Shown piece by piece: positions 45,017-53,972 of a DNA stretch of 64,000 bases. Under the pieces are notes generated by a model. The model saw only the letters and a list, made by a program, of their open reading frames with translations, was not told the DNA's origin and did not search any database. The translations under genes were made by a program, and so were the position numbers. Numbering within the stretch: position 1 is the stretch's first letter; the number at the start of each line of letters is the position of its first letter. Where the stretch lies: the NCBI GenBank assembly GCA_016706545.1, contig JADJJK010000002.1:62001-126000 (forward strand). Direction: 5' to 3'. The DNA comes from Myxococcales bacterium. Its GTDB lineage: Bacteria > Myxococcota_A > Polyangia > Haliangiales > Haliangiaceae.

Positions 45017-45720
45017 GCCGCCACCTCCACGACGACCGGCGTCTGCTGCCGATCGTCAATGATGAGTCCGTCGCGCAGCGTCACCACCCGGCTGGCGTGC
45101 GCCGCGATGTCGGCCTCGTGGGTCACGAGGATCACCGTCTTGCCCTGCCCCACCAGGCCGCGCAGGATGCCCATCACCTCGTGCGCCGTGCGGGTGTCGA
45201 GGTTGCCGGTGGGCTCATCGGCCATGATGATGGGCGCGTCCCCCACCAGCGCCCGCGCGATGGCCACCCGTTGCTGCTGCCCGCCGGAGAGCTGGCTTGG
45301 GTGGTGGTCGGCGCGCCCGCCCAGCCCGACCTGCTCGATCGCCGCCAGCGCTCGACGATGCCGCTCGCGCGCAGGGATGCCCTGATAGATGAGCGGGAGC
45401 TCCACGTTCTCGAGCGCGCTGGTGCGCGACAGCAAGTTGAAGCTCTGGAAGACGAAGCCGATCATCTTGCCGCGCACCTCCGCGAGCTCCGCGCGCGACA
45501 ACCGGGACACGTCGCGGCCTTGCAGGTGATAGCTGCCGGCGGTGGGCTGATCCAGGCAGCCCATCACGTTCATCAGGGTGGACTTACCGGAGCCGGACGT
45601 GCCCATCACCGCCACCGAGGTGCCAGCCTCGATGGTCAGATCCACCCCACGCAGCGCGGCCACGACGTTGTCGCCCATCTTGTAGGTGCGCTCGATGCCG
45701 CGCATCTCCACCAGCGCCAT
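45013..45720 (-). CDS. MacB/LolD-type ABC transporter ATPase
   Basis: A 235-residue ATPase with Walker A GTSGSGKST (~42), Q-loop VFQSFNLLSR, signature LSGGQQQRVAIARAL and Walker B IIMADEPTGNLD, then the His switch VTHE. The spacing is that of the MacB/LolD subfamily. ATG 45720 gives the usual length; the longer upstream frame is the antisense-free shadow of the adaptor gene. The adaptor gene stop (45722-45724) lies one base away from this start, so the genes are closely coupled. Confidence 0.93.
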   Translation of the reverse strand: MALVEMRGIERTYKMGDNVVAALRGVDLTIEAGTSVAVMGTSGSGKSTLMNVMGCLDQPTAGSYHLQGRDVSRLSRAELAEVRGKMIGFVFQSFNLLSRTSALENVELPLIYQGIPARERHRRALAAIEQVGLGGRADHHPSQLSGGQQQRVAIARALVGDAPIIMADEPTGNLDTRTAHEVMGILRGLVGQGKTVILVTHEADIAAHASRVVTLRDGLIIDDRQQTPVVVEVAA

Positions 45721-45721
45721 G

Positions 45722-47026
45722 TCAGAAGGCTCCGATCTTCCGGCTCGGCGCCGGCAAGCCCGTGATCTCGGTGATGAGCAGATCCTGCGGCGCCAGCTCG
45801 CCCTCCACCATCTGCGTCGCCGAGCCGTCGGTGAGCCCCGGCTTGACCAGCACCATCTTGGGCTTGCCGTTCTCCAGCTTCCACACCGGGCGCTTGTCGC
45901 CAAAGCGCGAGCTGCCGTTGGGCCTCGCCGCCGCGCCGCCCGGCGCGCCAGTGGGTCGCGCGCCGCCGGCGGGCGCCGAGCCGTTGGAGCCGCTGGCGCC
46001 GCTCGAGCCATTGGCGCCGGGACGCCGCAGCCCATAGACCTCGGCCATGGCGCGCATCTGATCCGGCGTCAGCCGCATGCGCAGCGCGGCGTTGGGGATC
46101 TTGACCACGTCCGTCACCTGCTCCAGCACGAAGGTCACGTTCGCGGTCATGCCCGGCTTGAGCGACAGGTCCTTGTTGTCCACGTCGATCACCGCGTCGT
46201 AGGTGACCACGCCCTGGGTGGTGGTGGGCGAGTTGCGGATCTGGCGCACCACCGCTTCGAAGGTCTTGCCGGCGAAGGCGTCCACCGTGAACGTGGCCTT
46301 CATGCCCTCGGTGAGCCGGCCGACGTCGGCCTCGGAGACCGCGGTGTCGATCTGCATGCGCGCCAGGTCTTCGGCGATGGTGAACAAGGTCGGCGCCTGC
46401 AGCGAGGCCGCCACGGTCTGCCCCAGCTCCACCGAGCGCGACAGCACCACGCCGTCCACCGGCGAGTAGATGGTGGCGTAGCCGAGGTTCGTGCGCCCCT
46501 GCTTGAGGCTGGCGGCGGACTGCGCGACCTGCGCCTTGGACGCGGCCAGGCTTGCGCGCGCGGTCTCGAGGACCACCTCGGCTTGCTCCACCACGGCGCT
46601 CGCCACCAGGGACTGCGCGGCCAAGGTCTTTTGCCGCGCGAGCTGCCGCTCGGCGTCCATGACCGCGACCTCTGACTTCTTCTGGTTGGCCACCGCCACC
46701 GCGTAGCCAGCGGAGATCTGCTCGATCTGCGCCTTGAGCACGGAGTCATCGAGCTTGGCGATGACCTGGCCCTTCTTGACCTTGTCGTTCCAGTCGGCGT
46801 GGATCTCGAGGACGCGGCCTGACACCTGCGCGCCGACCAGCACCGTGCCGCGCGCCGACAACGTGCCGCTGGCGGTGACCTGCGCCGCGATGGAGCCACG
46901 ACCCACGCTCACGGTCTGAAACTTGATCGTCGGCTTCGACGACGCCCACGGACGTTTGAGGGCGAGATAGGCCACCACCCCAGCGAGGGCGGCGAGCACG
47001 AGGACACGCGGGATGAGCTTGTTCAC
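45722..47026 (-). CDS. MacA-like periplasmic adaptor (membrane fusion protein)
   Basis: A 434-residue HlyD/RND-type adaptor. One N-terminal anchor (VLVLAALAGVVAYLAL), a barrel-sandwich lipoyl part (GTVLVGAQVSGRVLEIHADW, KKGQVIAKLDD), a long helical hairpin (~95-190, KSEVAVMDAERQLARQKTL), a second lipoyl half (YATIYSPVDGVVLSRSVELGQTVAASL) and a beta-barrel region (DVGRLTEGMKATFTVDAF). A Gly/Ser/Ala-rich insert (~345-380) sits in the C-terminal domain. GTG 47026 overlaps the kinase stop as GTGA, which decides the start. It should link the MacB-like permease to the TolC-like channel. Confidence 0.9.
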   Translation of the reverse strand: MNKLIPRVLVLAALAGVVAYLALKRPWASSKPTIKFQTVSVGRGSIAAQVTASGTLSARGTVLVGAQVSGRVLEIHADWNDKVKKGQVIAKLDDSVLKAQIEQISAGYAVAVANQKKSEVAVMDAERQLARQKTLAAQSLVASAVVEQAEVVLETARASLAASKAQVAQSAASLKQGRTNLGYATIYSPVDGVVLSRSVELGQTVAASLQAPTLFTIAEDLARMQIDTAVSEADVGRLTEGMKATFTVDAFAGKTFEAVVRQIRNSPTTTQGVVTYDAVIDVDNKDLSLKPGMTANVTFVLEQVTDVVKIPNAALRMRLTPDQMRAMAEVYGLRRPGANGSSGASGSNGSAPAGGARPTGAPGGAAARPNGSSRFGDKRPVWKLENGKPKMVLVKPGLTDGSATQMVEGELAPQDLLITEITGLPAPSRKIGAF

Positions 47027-48400
47027 GATCCACCTCTGACTGTCGGGAGGGCCAGGCGCGCGGTGGTGCCGCGGCCGGAAGACGATTGCAAGGTCACGTC
47101 GCCGCCGTGCGCCCGCGCGATGCGACGAGCGAGGGCCAGGCCCAGCCCCACGCCGCCGGTGCGGCGGGCGCGGCTGGTGTCCGCGCGCCAGAACGGCGTG
47201 AACGCGCAGGTCAGCTCTTCGGCGGTCATGCCGACGCCCTGGTCGATGACCGCGAACGCCCCGCCGTCCTCGATGGCCAAGGTCACCGGCGTCGCCGGCT
47301 CCGAGTACTTGGCGGCGTTGTCGAGCAGGTTGTCCAGGGCGCGCCGCACCAGCACCGGGTCGCACTCCAAGGTCAGCGCGCGCGCTGGGCGCCGCGCGAT
47401 CCTCCAGCGTGCGCCCCGGGTGCCGGGCGACGAACTGCGCGGCGGCGCGCTCGGCGAGCTCCCCCACCGTGACCAGGCTGCGCCGCAGGTCGGCGCCGCC
47501 CGCGTCGAGCCGCGCGGTGGTGAGGATGTCTTCGATGAGGTGATCGATCTCGTCGAGGTCGGCGCCCACGCTGGACAGCACGTCGCTGGCGGCCACCGGA
47601 TCCTCCGCGGCCAGCTCCAGCGCCACGCGGATCCGCGCCAGCGGCGTGCGCAGCTCGTGGGAGACATCGGCCATGAGCTGGCGCTGCGCCGCCAGCACCG
47701 CGGCGGTGCGATCGGCCATGTCGTCAAAGGCGCGCCCCACCTCGCCCAGCTCATCGGCGCGGTGCAGCCGCGCGCGCGCGGAGGTCTCGCCGCTGCCAAA
47801 GCGCCGCGCCGCGCTGGCCAGGTCTCCCAGCGGACGCACCAGGCGCCGCGAGAACCACAGCGAGGCGGCGCCGACGACGATGAGCACCCCGACGCCCAGC
47901 GGCAAGACGACGTGCCAGGGGAAGCCCGGCCGGTTCGGCACGTACACCGCCAGGAGCGAGCCATCGTCGCTGCGCACCACGATGCGGCCGTGCGCCAGGG
48001 ACCACTTGTCCTTCTGCAGCCCGGCGAGCTCCCGCTCACTTGGGCCCGGCAGCGAGATCGCGGTGGACCCTAGCTCGCCGAGCCTCGCGTCAAACAGCGT
48101 CAGCTTGCCGCGCAGCCGCGGCGCCAGCCGCGCCAGCACCTCGCCACGGCGCACCGGATCGCGCTGCGCCAGGCGCTCCACGATGGTCTGCACCAGCGCG
48201 GCCTGCGGCTCCAGATAGCGCGGGCTGCCCAGATAGCGCGGCAAGATGATGAGCGAGGCCATCACCGCCACCGCGATGGCGGCGGTGAACGCATAGATCC
48301 GCAGCGCCAGCGAGCCCCGCGAAGGGCTCGGCGGGGCCACCGCGGAGGAGCTCGCCTGGACCGCCGGCGGCTCGTGGCCAGCGCCGTGGGCCGCGGTCAT
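47023..48400 (-). CDS. Sensor histidine kinase (OmpR-partner type), one frameshift
   Basis: A ~458-residue sensor kinase when the frame is restored. Order: N-terminal helix (IYAFTAAIAVAVMASLIIL), periplasmic sensor (~55-155), second helix (VVLPLGVGVLIVVGAASLWF), HAMP (~175-225), H box MADVSHELRTPLARI (~240), N box DNLLDNAAKYSE, G boxes VIDQGVGMTAEEL and GGVGLGLALARRIA. The kinase half after GRTLEDRAAPSAR is in a different frame: near 47385-47396 the (GC)n run AGCGCGCGCGCTG is one base too long or one GC too short. Both halves are fully conserved. The ATG overlaps the response regulator stop, and the stop overlaps the adaptor start. It likely senses the exporter's substrate or envelope damage. 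Confidence 0.82.
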
Positions 48401-49122
48401 GGCGGATCCTTGGCGGCGCCGCGCTCGCCAGCGGCCAGCACGTAGCCTGCGCCGCGCACCGTCTTGAGCAGCCGGCCGCCGTCGTCGCCCAGCTTGGCGC
48501 GCAGGCGTGACACGTGGACGTCGATGGAGCGATCGAACGAGAGATCCGCCGAGCCTTTGGCCAGATCCAGGAGCTGCTCACGCGACAGCACCTGCCCCGG
48601 GTGCTGGGCCAGCGCGCGCAAGAGCGCCAGCTCGTAGGCGGTGACCGCGACCGACCGGCCCTCCAGGGACACCTCCATGCGCGCCAGATCGATGACCAGG
48701 CCACCCACCTCCAGCGTGTCCTTCTGGGGCCCCACCTCGCCGCGGCTGCGCCGCACGTTGGCGCGGATGCGCGCCAGGAGCTCACGCGCCGAGAACGGCT
48801 TGGTGACGTAGTCGTCGGCGCCGACCTCCAGCCCCAGCACCCGGTCTGACTCCGTGCCCCGCGCGGTGACCATGACGATGGGCACCGCCAGGTGCTGGCG
48901 GAGCTGGCGGCAGACGTCGATGCCGTCCCGCCCCGGCAGCATCAGATCGAGCACCACGCAGTCATACTGTCGCCGCAGCGCCTCCGCCTGCCCCGCCGGC
49001 CCGGTGGCCGCCACGGTGACCAGCACGCCGTGGCTCTCCAGATACCGCGCGGTGAGCTGCGCCAGCCGCTCGTCGTCCTCGACGAGCAACACCTTGATGG
49101 GCGGCGGCGCAGCGGTGGTCAC
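48397..49122 (-). CDS. OmpR/PhoB-family response regulator
   Basis: A 241-residue two-component regulator. Receiver: VLLVEDDERLAQL (acidic pocket), CVVLDLMLPGRDG with the phosphorylated Asp (~57), VMVTARG (Thr switch) and DDYVTKPFSARELL (Lys). The C-terminal winged-helix domain starts near residue 140 (SLEGRSVAVTAYELALLRAL) and has SIDVHVSRLRAKLGDDG and TVRGAGYVL. It is the first gene of the RR-HK-adaptor-ATPase-permease-channel operon, so it probably controls its own operon. Confidence 0.94.
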   Translation of the reverse strand: MTTAAPPPIKVLLVEDDERLAQLTARYLESHGVLVTVAATGPAGQAEALRRQYDCVVLDLMLPGRDGIDVCRQLRQHLAVPIVMVTARGTESDRVLGLEVGADDYVTKPFSARELLARIRANVRRSRGEVGPQKDTLEVGGLVIDLARMEVSLEGRSVAVTAYELALLRALAQHPGQVLSREQLLDLAKGSADLSFDRSIDVHVSRLRAKLGDDGGRLLKTVRGAGYVLAAGERGAAKDPP

Positions 49123-49217
49123 GGAGCCAGCATAGGCCGCGCCGCGCCGCGGCGCACGCCGCTACACACTTCGCAATACTCGTCCTCCCCGGCGGCCCTC
49201 GCGCTGACCGCGCGCTG

Positions 49218-50058
49218 TCAGATGATATTCACGCCCGAGGTCGGCACGAACATGTAGCAATAGAAGGCGTATGAGACGATCTGGTCGTCGTTGTTGTCCG
49301 GCGCCTTCGAGTCGCTCAGGGGGCCCCTGGTTGACCGTCCACTTGGCGGTCGCCGGGTCGGAGATCGGGTTGCCGGCGAAGTCGAAGTTGGTGACCTGAT
49401 CGCTGCCATCCTTCTGCGACCACGAGTTGCAGGAACCGGAGGAGTTGTCGCAGCGCGCCCAGTGGTAGTCGCCCGGCCAGTCGGCATCTCCCGCCGGCGA
49501 GATCATCAGCGCCACGAAGTGGCCGCCCAGGTAGCCAGCCTTCACCCCGGGGCCGGGGTTCGTGCCCTGCCGGCTGGACTTGAACGTCATCAGCTCGGCC
49601 ATGCTCCGGCCAGCGAACACCAGGCCATCTCTGGTGGCGTACCCTGCTACCAGCTCGCCGAGCGCGGCGAAGGGCTGCTGGAAGTCTGCGGCGGTGAGCA
49701 GGTAGCCGCTCTGCCGGCCGGGCTGCGGAAACGTGTTCGGCGTGATGTTGCAGCCGTAGGCGTAGCAGTTGTTGTTCGGCTGGAACCTGGCAGACATGAA
49801 GTTACCGCCGCAGTCGGAGGCCGGGGCGAAGCCGGCGGGGAGACCGCCGTTGACCAGCGGGCTGTACTGCGGCACGCCGATCGTGCCCTTGCCGGGTGGC
49901 TGCACGATGGTCACCGGGATCGTCTGCGGCGCGATGTAGTGCTCATCCGGGGCGGCGCCGGCCGTCGGCGCGGCCGTCGCTTGATGAAGGCGGTCCTCCG
50001 GCGCGATCACGCCGCTGAACCTGAAGGACTTGGCTGGCTTGGTGGTCATGGCAGTCAT
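49218..50058 (-). CDS. Unrecognised Cys-containing protein downstream of the asparaginase, one frameshift
   Basis: About 279 residues once the frame is restored; family not recognised. No signal peptide is obvious. Features: a Thr/Lys-rich start, VTIVQPPGKGTIGVPQYSPL, NNNCYAYGCNITPNTFPQPG (two Cys and a proline turn), a Trp/Tyr/His block (DWPGDYHWARCDNSSG) and a C-terminal DDQIVSYAFYCYMFVP. At ~49320 a run of five C (minus strand, GGGGCCCCCTGAG) shifts the frame: the true continuation GPLSDSKAPDNN ends at 49218, while the unshifted frame runs into Arg-rich noise. ATG 50058 has GGAG seven bases upstream. It lies 43 bp after the asparaginase-lectin gene on the same strand and is probably co-transcribed with it. 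Confidence 0.6.
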
Positions 50059-50101
50059 GGAAGAGCTCCGGGGAAGCAGCGTTGGAGATGGCGTGCGTGC
50101 G

Positions 50102-51697
50102 TCAGGGATAGAGCGTGCAGGTGGTCTGCCCGCCTGAGTAGTCGAACACCGCGAGGCCCAGCGTGCCGTCACTCGTGGACCCGCTGAGCACGAGCGTGGA
50201 TGAGGCGCCCGAGGCGACGCCGGTGTTGCTCGCCCACAAGGCGGCGTTGTACCGGCTGTAGAACACCAGGTTGCCGTCGTTCTGCATGATCAGGCGGCCG
50301 GGCAGCGTCGCCGGATCTGGCTGGGCCAGCGCCCGCCACAGGGTCTCGCCGGAGCTGCCGGCGCGCAGCACCGGCCCAAGCTCGGGATCGTTGGTCAGCG
50401 TCGCGCTGCCGTCGAGGCTGGTCAGCATCTGCCCGGCCAAGAGCGAGCTGTTCGTCCGGCTGTCGAGCCGGCTGACGCTGAGCATCTCGCCCAGCAGGTC
50501 GAGCTGCACCAGCGCGGCCACCGTGCTGGCGCTCCAGCCGTGATACCCGGCGGCGGTGAGCAGGATCATCAGCTTGGCCAGCGCCGCCATCGGCGTCATG
50601 TCGGCGGGGCTGAGCGCCCCCACCGCCGGCAGCCAAGCGCCAGCGGCGTACGCGCTGTCATTGACCACGCCGCTTAGCACCTGCGTGCAGTTGACGATGG
50701 TGACGCCCTGCGCGGTGGCGCGAGCCAGCGCCTGGTACGTGGCGCCGCCAGCGGGGTCATCTGGATTCCCGGACGGGAAGTTGCCCTCGCCGTACGACTC
50801 GAGCACGAGCCCCTTGATGCCGGCCGCCACGACCGCGTCGATCAAGGTGGCCAAGAGACCGGAGCAGGTGCCGGACTGCGTGTTGAACTGATACCAGGCC
50901 GGGAAGGCGTTGAACTGCATCACCGGGAAGCGGTTGATGTTGGCCTGGAGGTACGTGAGCTGCGCCTGCGCCGCGGCGCAGACCGCTGGCTCATCGAGGC
51001 TGATCGACCTGGCGACCGGCGGCGGCAACACGTTGTCCTGCGCGATCGTCAAGCTGATGCCGTACTCTCCGAGCAGCGGATAGTTCGGCGACGAGAAGGC
51101 GTCGAACTCGCTGGCGTTGGTCTTCTGCACGCGGTTGCCGCGCATGAGCTTGTCGGCGAAGAACACGCACACCTCGGGGATCCCGGACTGCGCGGCGGCC
51201 ACCGCTCCGCAGAAGTTCTGGAAGGCGTCCGTGTTGAAGTTCAGGCTCAGCGCCAGGTTGGCCGGGTCCTGATAGAACATCGGCACCTGCGAGCCGGTGA
51301 TCACCACCGGTTTGGACAGCGCCGCCACCGGGTAGCCCTGGGCGGACACCACCGAGAGCAGGAACGGCAGCGCGGTGCCCGTGAAGTCCATGCTGTCGGT
51401 GCCGTGCAGCACCACCCAGCCGTCGTACTGCGCGTAGTGCGACAGGATGTAGCCGGCGATCAAGCACCAGTCGGTGGGCTGCAAGTTGGTGCTATCCAGC
51501 GTCTGCGAGGCGGACTCCGGAAACGGCAGGTCGGTGATGTAGGTGACCGTGAGCCCGGGGAACTGCTGAAGCAAGATCGGGGTCAGGAGGCTCTCGCTCG
51601 CGGCGGCGAAGGCCTGCGCGGACATCGGCGCCAGGGGATTCCCGGTGCAGCTTATCGTGCCGCCGGTGTTGATGACCGCGATGGTGAGCGAGCTCAT
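50102..51697 (-). CDS. L-asparaginase fused to a bulb-type (B_lectin) domain
   Basis: A 531-residue protein. Residues ~1-400 are an asparaginase/glutaminase: the nucleophile region IAVINTGGTISCTG, then WVVLHGTDSMDFTGTALPF with the second catalytic Thr-Asp, and ITGSQVPMFYQDPANLA. The C-terminal ~100 residues match a bulb-type mannose-binding lectin repeat: RLIMQNDGNLVFYSRYNAALW contains QxDxNxVxY (shown here within its repeat), followed by LWASNTGVASG. The reaction would be Asn to Asp plus ammonia; the lectin may hold the enzyme on a glycan surface. No clear signal peptide follows ATG 51697; an open extension to 51877 is encoded by a tandem repeat and has a poorly spaced ribosome binding site. 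Confidence 0.82.
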   Translation of the reverse strand: MSSLTIAVINTGGTISCTGNPLAPMSAQAFAAASESLLTPILLQQFPGLTVTYITDLPFPESASQTLDSTNLQPTDWCLIAGYILSHYAQYDGWVVLHGTDSMDFTGTALPFLLSVVSAQGYPVAALSKPVVITGSQVPMFYQDPANLALSLNFNTDAFQNFCGAVAAAQSGIPEVCVFFADKLMRGNRVQKTNASEFDAFSSPNYPLLGEYGISLTIAQDNVLPPPVARSISLDEPAVCAAAQAQLTYLQANINRFPVMQFNAFPAWYQFNTQSGTCSGLLATLIDAVVAAGIKGLVLESYGEGNFPSGNPDDPAGGATYQALARATAQGVTIVNCTQVLSGVVNDSAYAAGAWLPAVGALSPADMTPMAALAKLMILLTAAGYHGWSASTVAALVQLDLLGEMLSVSRLDSRTNSSLLAGQMLTSLDGSATLTNDPELGPVLRAGSSGETLWRALAQPDPATLPGRLIMQNDGNLVFYSRYNAALWASNTGVASGASSTLVLSGSTSDGTLGLAVFDYSGGQTTCTLYP

Positions 51698-51730
51698 GAG
51701 ACCAAGCCTTGGGTGAGGTGCGGAAAGAGA

Positions 51731-51789
51731 CAGGAGAGACGACGAGAGACCAGGAGAGACGACGAGAGACAGGAGAGACGACGAGAGCC
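51731..51789. repeat. 20-bp tandem repeat (CAGGAGAGACGACGAGAGAC)
   Basis: Three copies, the last with a 19-bp spacing, lie 35-95 bp upstream of the asparaginase start, in its expected leader. The plus strand is purine-rich. Confidence 0.8.
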
Positions 51790-51996
51790 AGGCGCGAGTG
51801 ACGCGGCAGCGAGCGCCGACGAAGGCGCGGAGCGGCTGCGCGACGAAGAGGCGCAGCCACAGCCGCCAGGCCATCACCTCCGCGCAGCGGTGCGGGGCGA
51901 TGGGATGACGTTAGCGCATCGGCCCGCGGCGTCCATTACGCTGGATAACAGCCAGCCTTGCGCCGAAGCAACGCGCCCTGCCCTGGCGGGACCCGA

Positions 51997-52025
51997 TTGA
52001 CACTCGTTCTTGTTAGTGTTACTTG
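51997..52025 (+). promoter_or_regulatory. Candidate promoter of the NADAR gene
   Basis: TTGACA (51997-52002) is a perfect -35 hexamer. With a 17-bp spacer the -10 would be TACTTG (52020-52025), a weak match. The expected start of transcription would then lie at or next to the ATG (52032), which implies a leaderless mRNA. Confidence 0.4.
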
Positions 52026-52031
52026 CACACT

Positions 52032-52514
52032 ATGAACCGCTTCACCTTCTTCTTCACCGAGGCGTCTCCGTTCTCGCAGTGGCACCGCTGCGTGTTCACC
52101 GTGGGCGCTCACACGTACAACTGCGCCGAGCAATACATGATGCATGGCAAGGCGCTGCTCTTTGGTGACGTCGCGGTCGCGGAGCAGATCCTCAAGGCGG
52201 CGCATCCGCGCACGCACAAGGCGCTGGGGCGCAAGGTCACGCCTTACGACGAGGAGATCTGGCGCGCCAACCGCGAGCGGATCGTGCTGGAAGGCAACCG
52301 GGCCAAGTTCACGCAGAGCCCGGATCTCTTGCGCGCGCTCCTGGCCACCCGCCGCACCGAGCTGGTGGAGGCGAGCCCGTACGACAAGATCTGGGGGATC
52401 GGACTGGCCGCCACTGATCCGCGTGCGCAAGATCCTCGCAAGTGGCGCGGGCACAACCTGCTGGGCAAGATCTTGACCTCCTTGCGTGAAGAGCTGCTGC
52501 AGAGCTGCCCTTGA
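52032..52514 (+). CDS. NADAR (YbiA-like) family protein
   Basis: A 160-residue NADAR protein. The family pattern is clear: FFFTEASPFSQWHRCVFTV, the central YNCAEQYMMHGKALLFGD with the Glu-Gln-Tyr-Met core, ARTHKALGRKV-like segment (HPRTHKALGRKV), WRANRERIVLEGNRAKF and IWGIGLA with the C-terminal WRGHNLLGKIL. NADAR enzymes cleave N-glycosidic bonds linked to ADP-ribose or riboflavin intermediates. No partner of NAD or ADP-ribose metabolism is adjacent. No ribosome binding site precedes ATG 52032, consistent with the leaderless promoter layout. Confidence 0.88.
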   Translation: MNRFTFFFTEASPFSQWHRCVFTVGAHTYNCAEQYMMHGKALLFGDVAVAEQILKAAHPRTHKALGRKVTPYDEEIWRANRERIVLEGNRAKFTQSPDLLRALLATRRTELVEASPYDKIWGIGLAATDPRAQDPRKWRGHNLLGKILTSLREELLQSCP

Positions 52515-52679
52515 GGTCAGGCCTGCGCAGATGCGCTGATGGGCCGATGCGCACGTACGCGCGGTGGCGCGCGTGATTCCTGCGAGATCTGCTGATGCTC
52601 TGGCGACGCTCGGCGACGCGCCGGATCTGTTAGCCATCTCACTCGAAACCGGCGTCCGCGCAAAAGGAACCCTCGACAA

Positions 52680-52760
52680 TGAGAGCTAGCAAACGCGACG
52701 CAAAGATTGGCAATCTGACCATCAATTAGTAAACATGAATTATGCATGATGATCGCCGAT
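52680..52760. promoter_or_regulatory. AT-rich upstream region of the beta-propeller lipoprotein
   Basis: The 295-bp gap after the NADAR gene contains an unusually AT-rich block (around AATTAGTAAACATGAATTATG), 50-130 bp before the next start. It probably carries that gene's promoter; individual hexamers cannot be assigned with confidence. Confidence 0.35.
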
Positions 52761-52809
52761 GAGCCGAGGTACGTTGGAGTCACATCACCTCACTCCAACA
52801 GGACCTCGC

Positions 52810-53931
52810 ATGACTCGCTCTTCTCTGTTTGCTCCGAACGCGCGCCCATCTCTTGCGGCTTGCTTGCTCACTCCGCTCCTGGGGCTGGCGCTGGTCGCCT
52901 GTACCGACGACGCCGAGCTTGACGCCGCCGCGACCGCCAGCCAGACGTTCGCGTCGCACGTCGGCTCGCGGGCGCCACGCCTGCTGGTCTCCACCTCTCG
53001 CGGCAACAGCGTGGTGGAGCTGGCGCAGCACGGCGGCAGCGCGCCCCAGGTGCTGGTCGCCCCCGGCGCTGGCGGCCTGGATGACCCCGACGCGATGACC
53101 ATCGGCCCGGACGGCAAGCTCTACGTGTCGAGCGGCCACACGCCGGAGAACTCGGCGATCTTGCGCTACGACGCCCGCACCGGCGCGTTCGAGGACGTCT
53201 TCGCCTCTGGCCATGGCCTCTACCGCCCCTATGGCCTGGCGTTTGGGCCCGATGGGCTCCTCTACGTCTCGAGCTTCCGCTCCGATGAGCTGTTTCGCTT
53301 TGACGCCACCACCGGCGCGTTCGTGGACGTCTTCGCGCGGGGCGACGGCCTGCCCGGAGGGCTCAACGGGCCCAACGCGCTGCTGTTTGGGCCCGATGGC
53401 AAGCTGTACATCACCACCGAAGGCAGCGTGGCCGGCGAGTTCCCGGGGTTGCCCAGCGAGGTCTTGCGAATGGACGTGGGCAGCGGCGAGCACAGCGTGT
53501 TCATCGCCCAGCCAGAGCCAGCGCCCTCGAGCTTTGGCTTCGTCAGCCTCCTGGGGCTAGCCTTTGGCCCCAACTGCCACGCACGCGCGCCCGGCGCCTG
53601 CGATCTGTTCGTGAGCGACTTCGCCAACGACGTGCGCCGCTTCGACGGCCAGACCGGCGCGCTCAAGGACCAGCTCGACACCAACTACACCGGCACCCAG
53701 CCCAGCAGCAACTTCATCGGCGGCCTGGCGTTTGGCGTGGGCAGCCGCTTGTTCGTCGCCGGCTTCGATCTCGCCGCCGAGGGCAACCCGGGCGCAGTGC
53801 TCCGCTATGACGGGTTCTCCGGCCGCCCGCTGCCCGCGCGCGGCAACGCCGGCGCGCAGTTCGTGGCGCCCACCCCTGCGCTGTCGCGCCCCATCGGCAT
53901 CCTGGCCATCAACCCGCGTCACCACGACTGA
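52810..53931 (+). CDS. NHL/SMP-30-type beta-propeller lipoprotein
   Basis: A 373-residue lipoprotein (leader ending TPLLGLALVACTDD, lipobox Cys near residue 31). The mature protein is a series of six or so propeller blades with the pattern IGPDGKLYVSSG, FGPDGLLYVSSF, FGPDGKLYITTEG and FGPNCHARAPGACDLFVSDF, each followed by a strand ending in RYDARTG/RFDATTG/RFDGQTG. A FGPDG-LYV repeat is typical of NHL or gluconolactonase-like propellers. No catalytic metal ligands could be identified, so enzyme activity is not claimed. ATG 52810 begins the signal peptide. Confidence 0.78.
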   Translation: MTRSSLFAPNARPSLAACLLTPLLGLALVACTDDAELDAAATASQTFASHVGSRAPRLLVSTSRGNSVVELAQHGGSAPQVLVAPGAGGLDDPDAMTIGPDGKLYVSSGHTPENSAILRYDARTGAFEDVFASGHGLYRPYGLAFGPDGLLYVSSFRSDELFRFDATTGAFVDVFARGDGLPGGLNGPNALLFGPDGKLYITTEGSVAGEFPGLPSEVLRMDVGSGEHSVFIAQPEPAPSSFGFVSLLGLAFGPNCHARAPGACDLFVSDFANDVRRFDGQTGALKDQLDTNYTGTQPSSNFIGGLAFGVGSRLFVAGFDLAAEGNPGAVLRYDGFSGRPLPARGNAGAQFVAPTPALSRPIGILAINPRHHD

Positions 53932-53972
53932 GCCAGACTGAGCGCCCGAGCGCGGCCGAGCGCGGCCCAGAT

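Larger units (their letters stand above)
51698..52031. other. Divergent intergenic region between asparaginase and NADAR genes
   Basis: A 334-bp region. It holds a 20-bp tandem repeat (51731-51789) near the asparaginase start and a promoter-like TTGACA (51997-52002) before the NADAR gene. No gene was recognised in between. Confidence 0.4.

Noticed and set aside
51698..51877. N-terminal extension of the asparaginase from 51877
   Set aside because: The extension is mostly encoded by the 20-bp tandem repeat, and the ribosome binding site is only two bases from ATG 51874.
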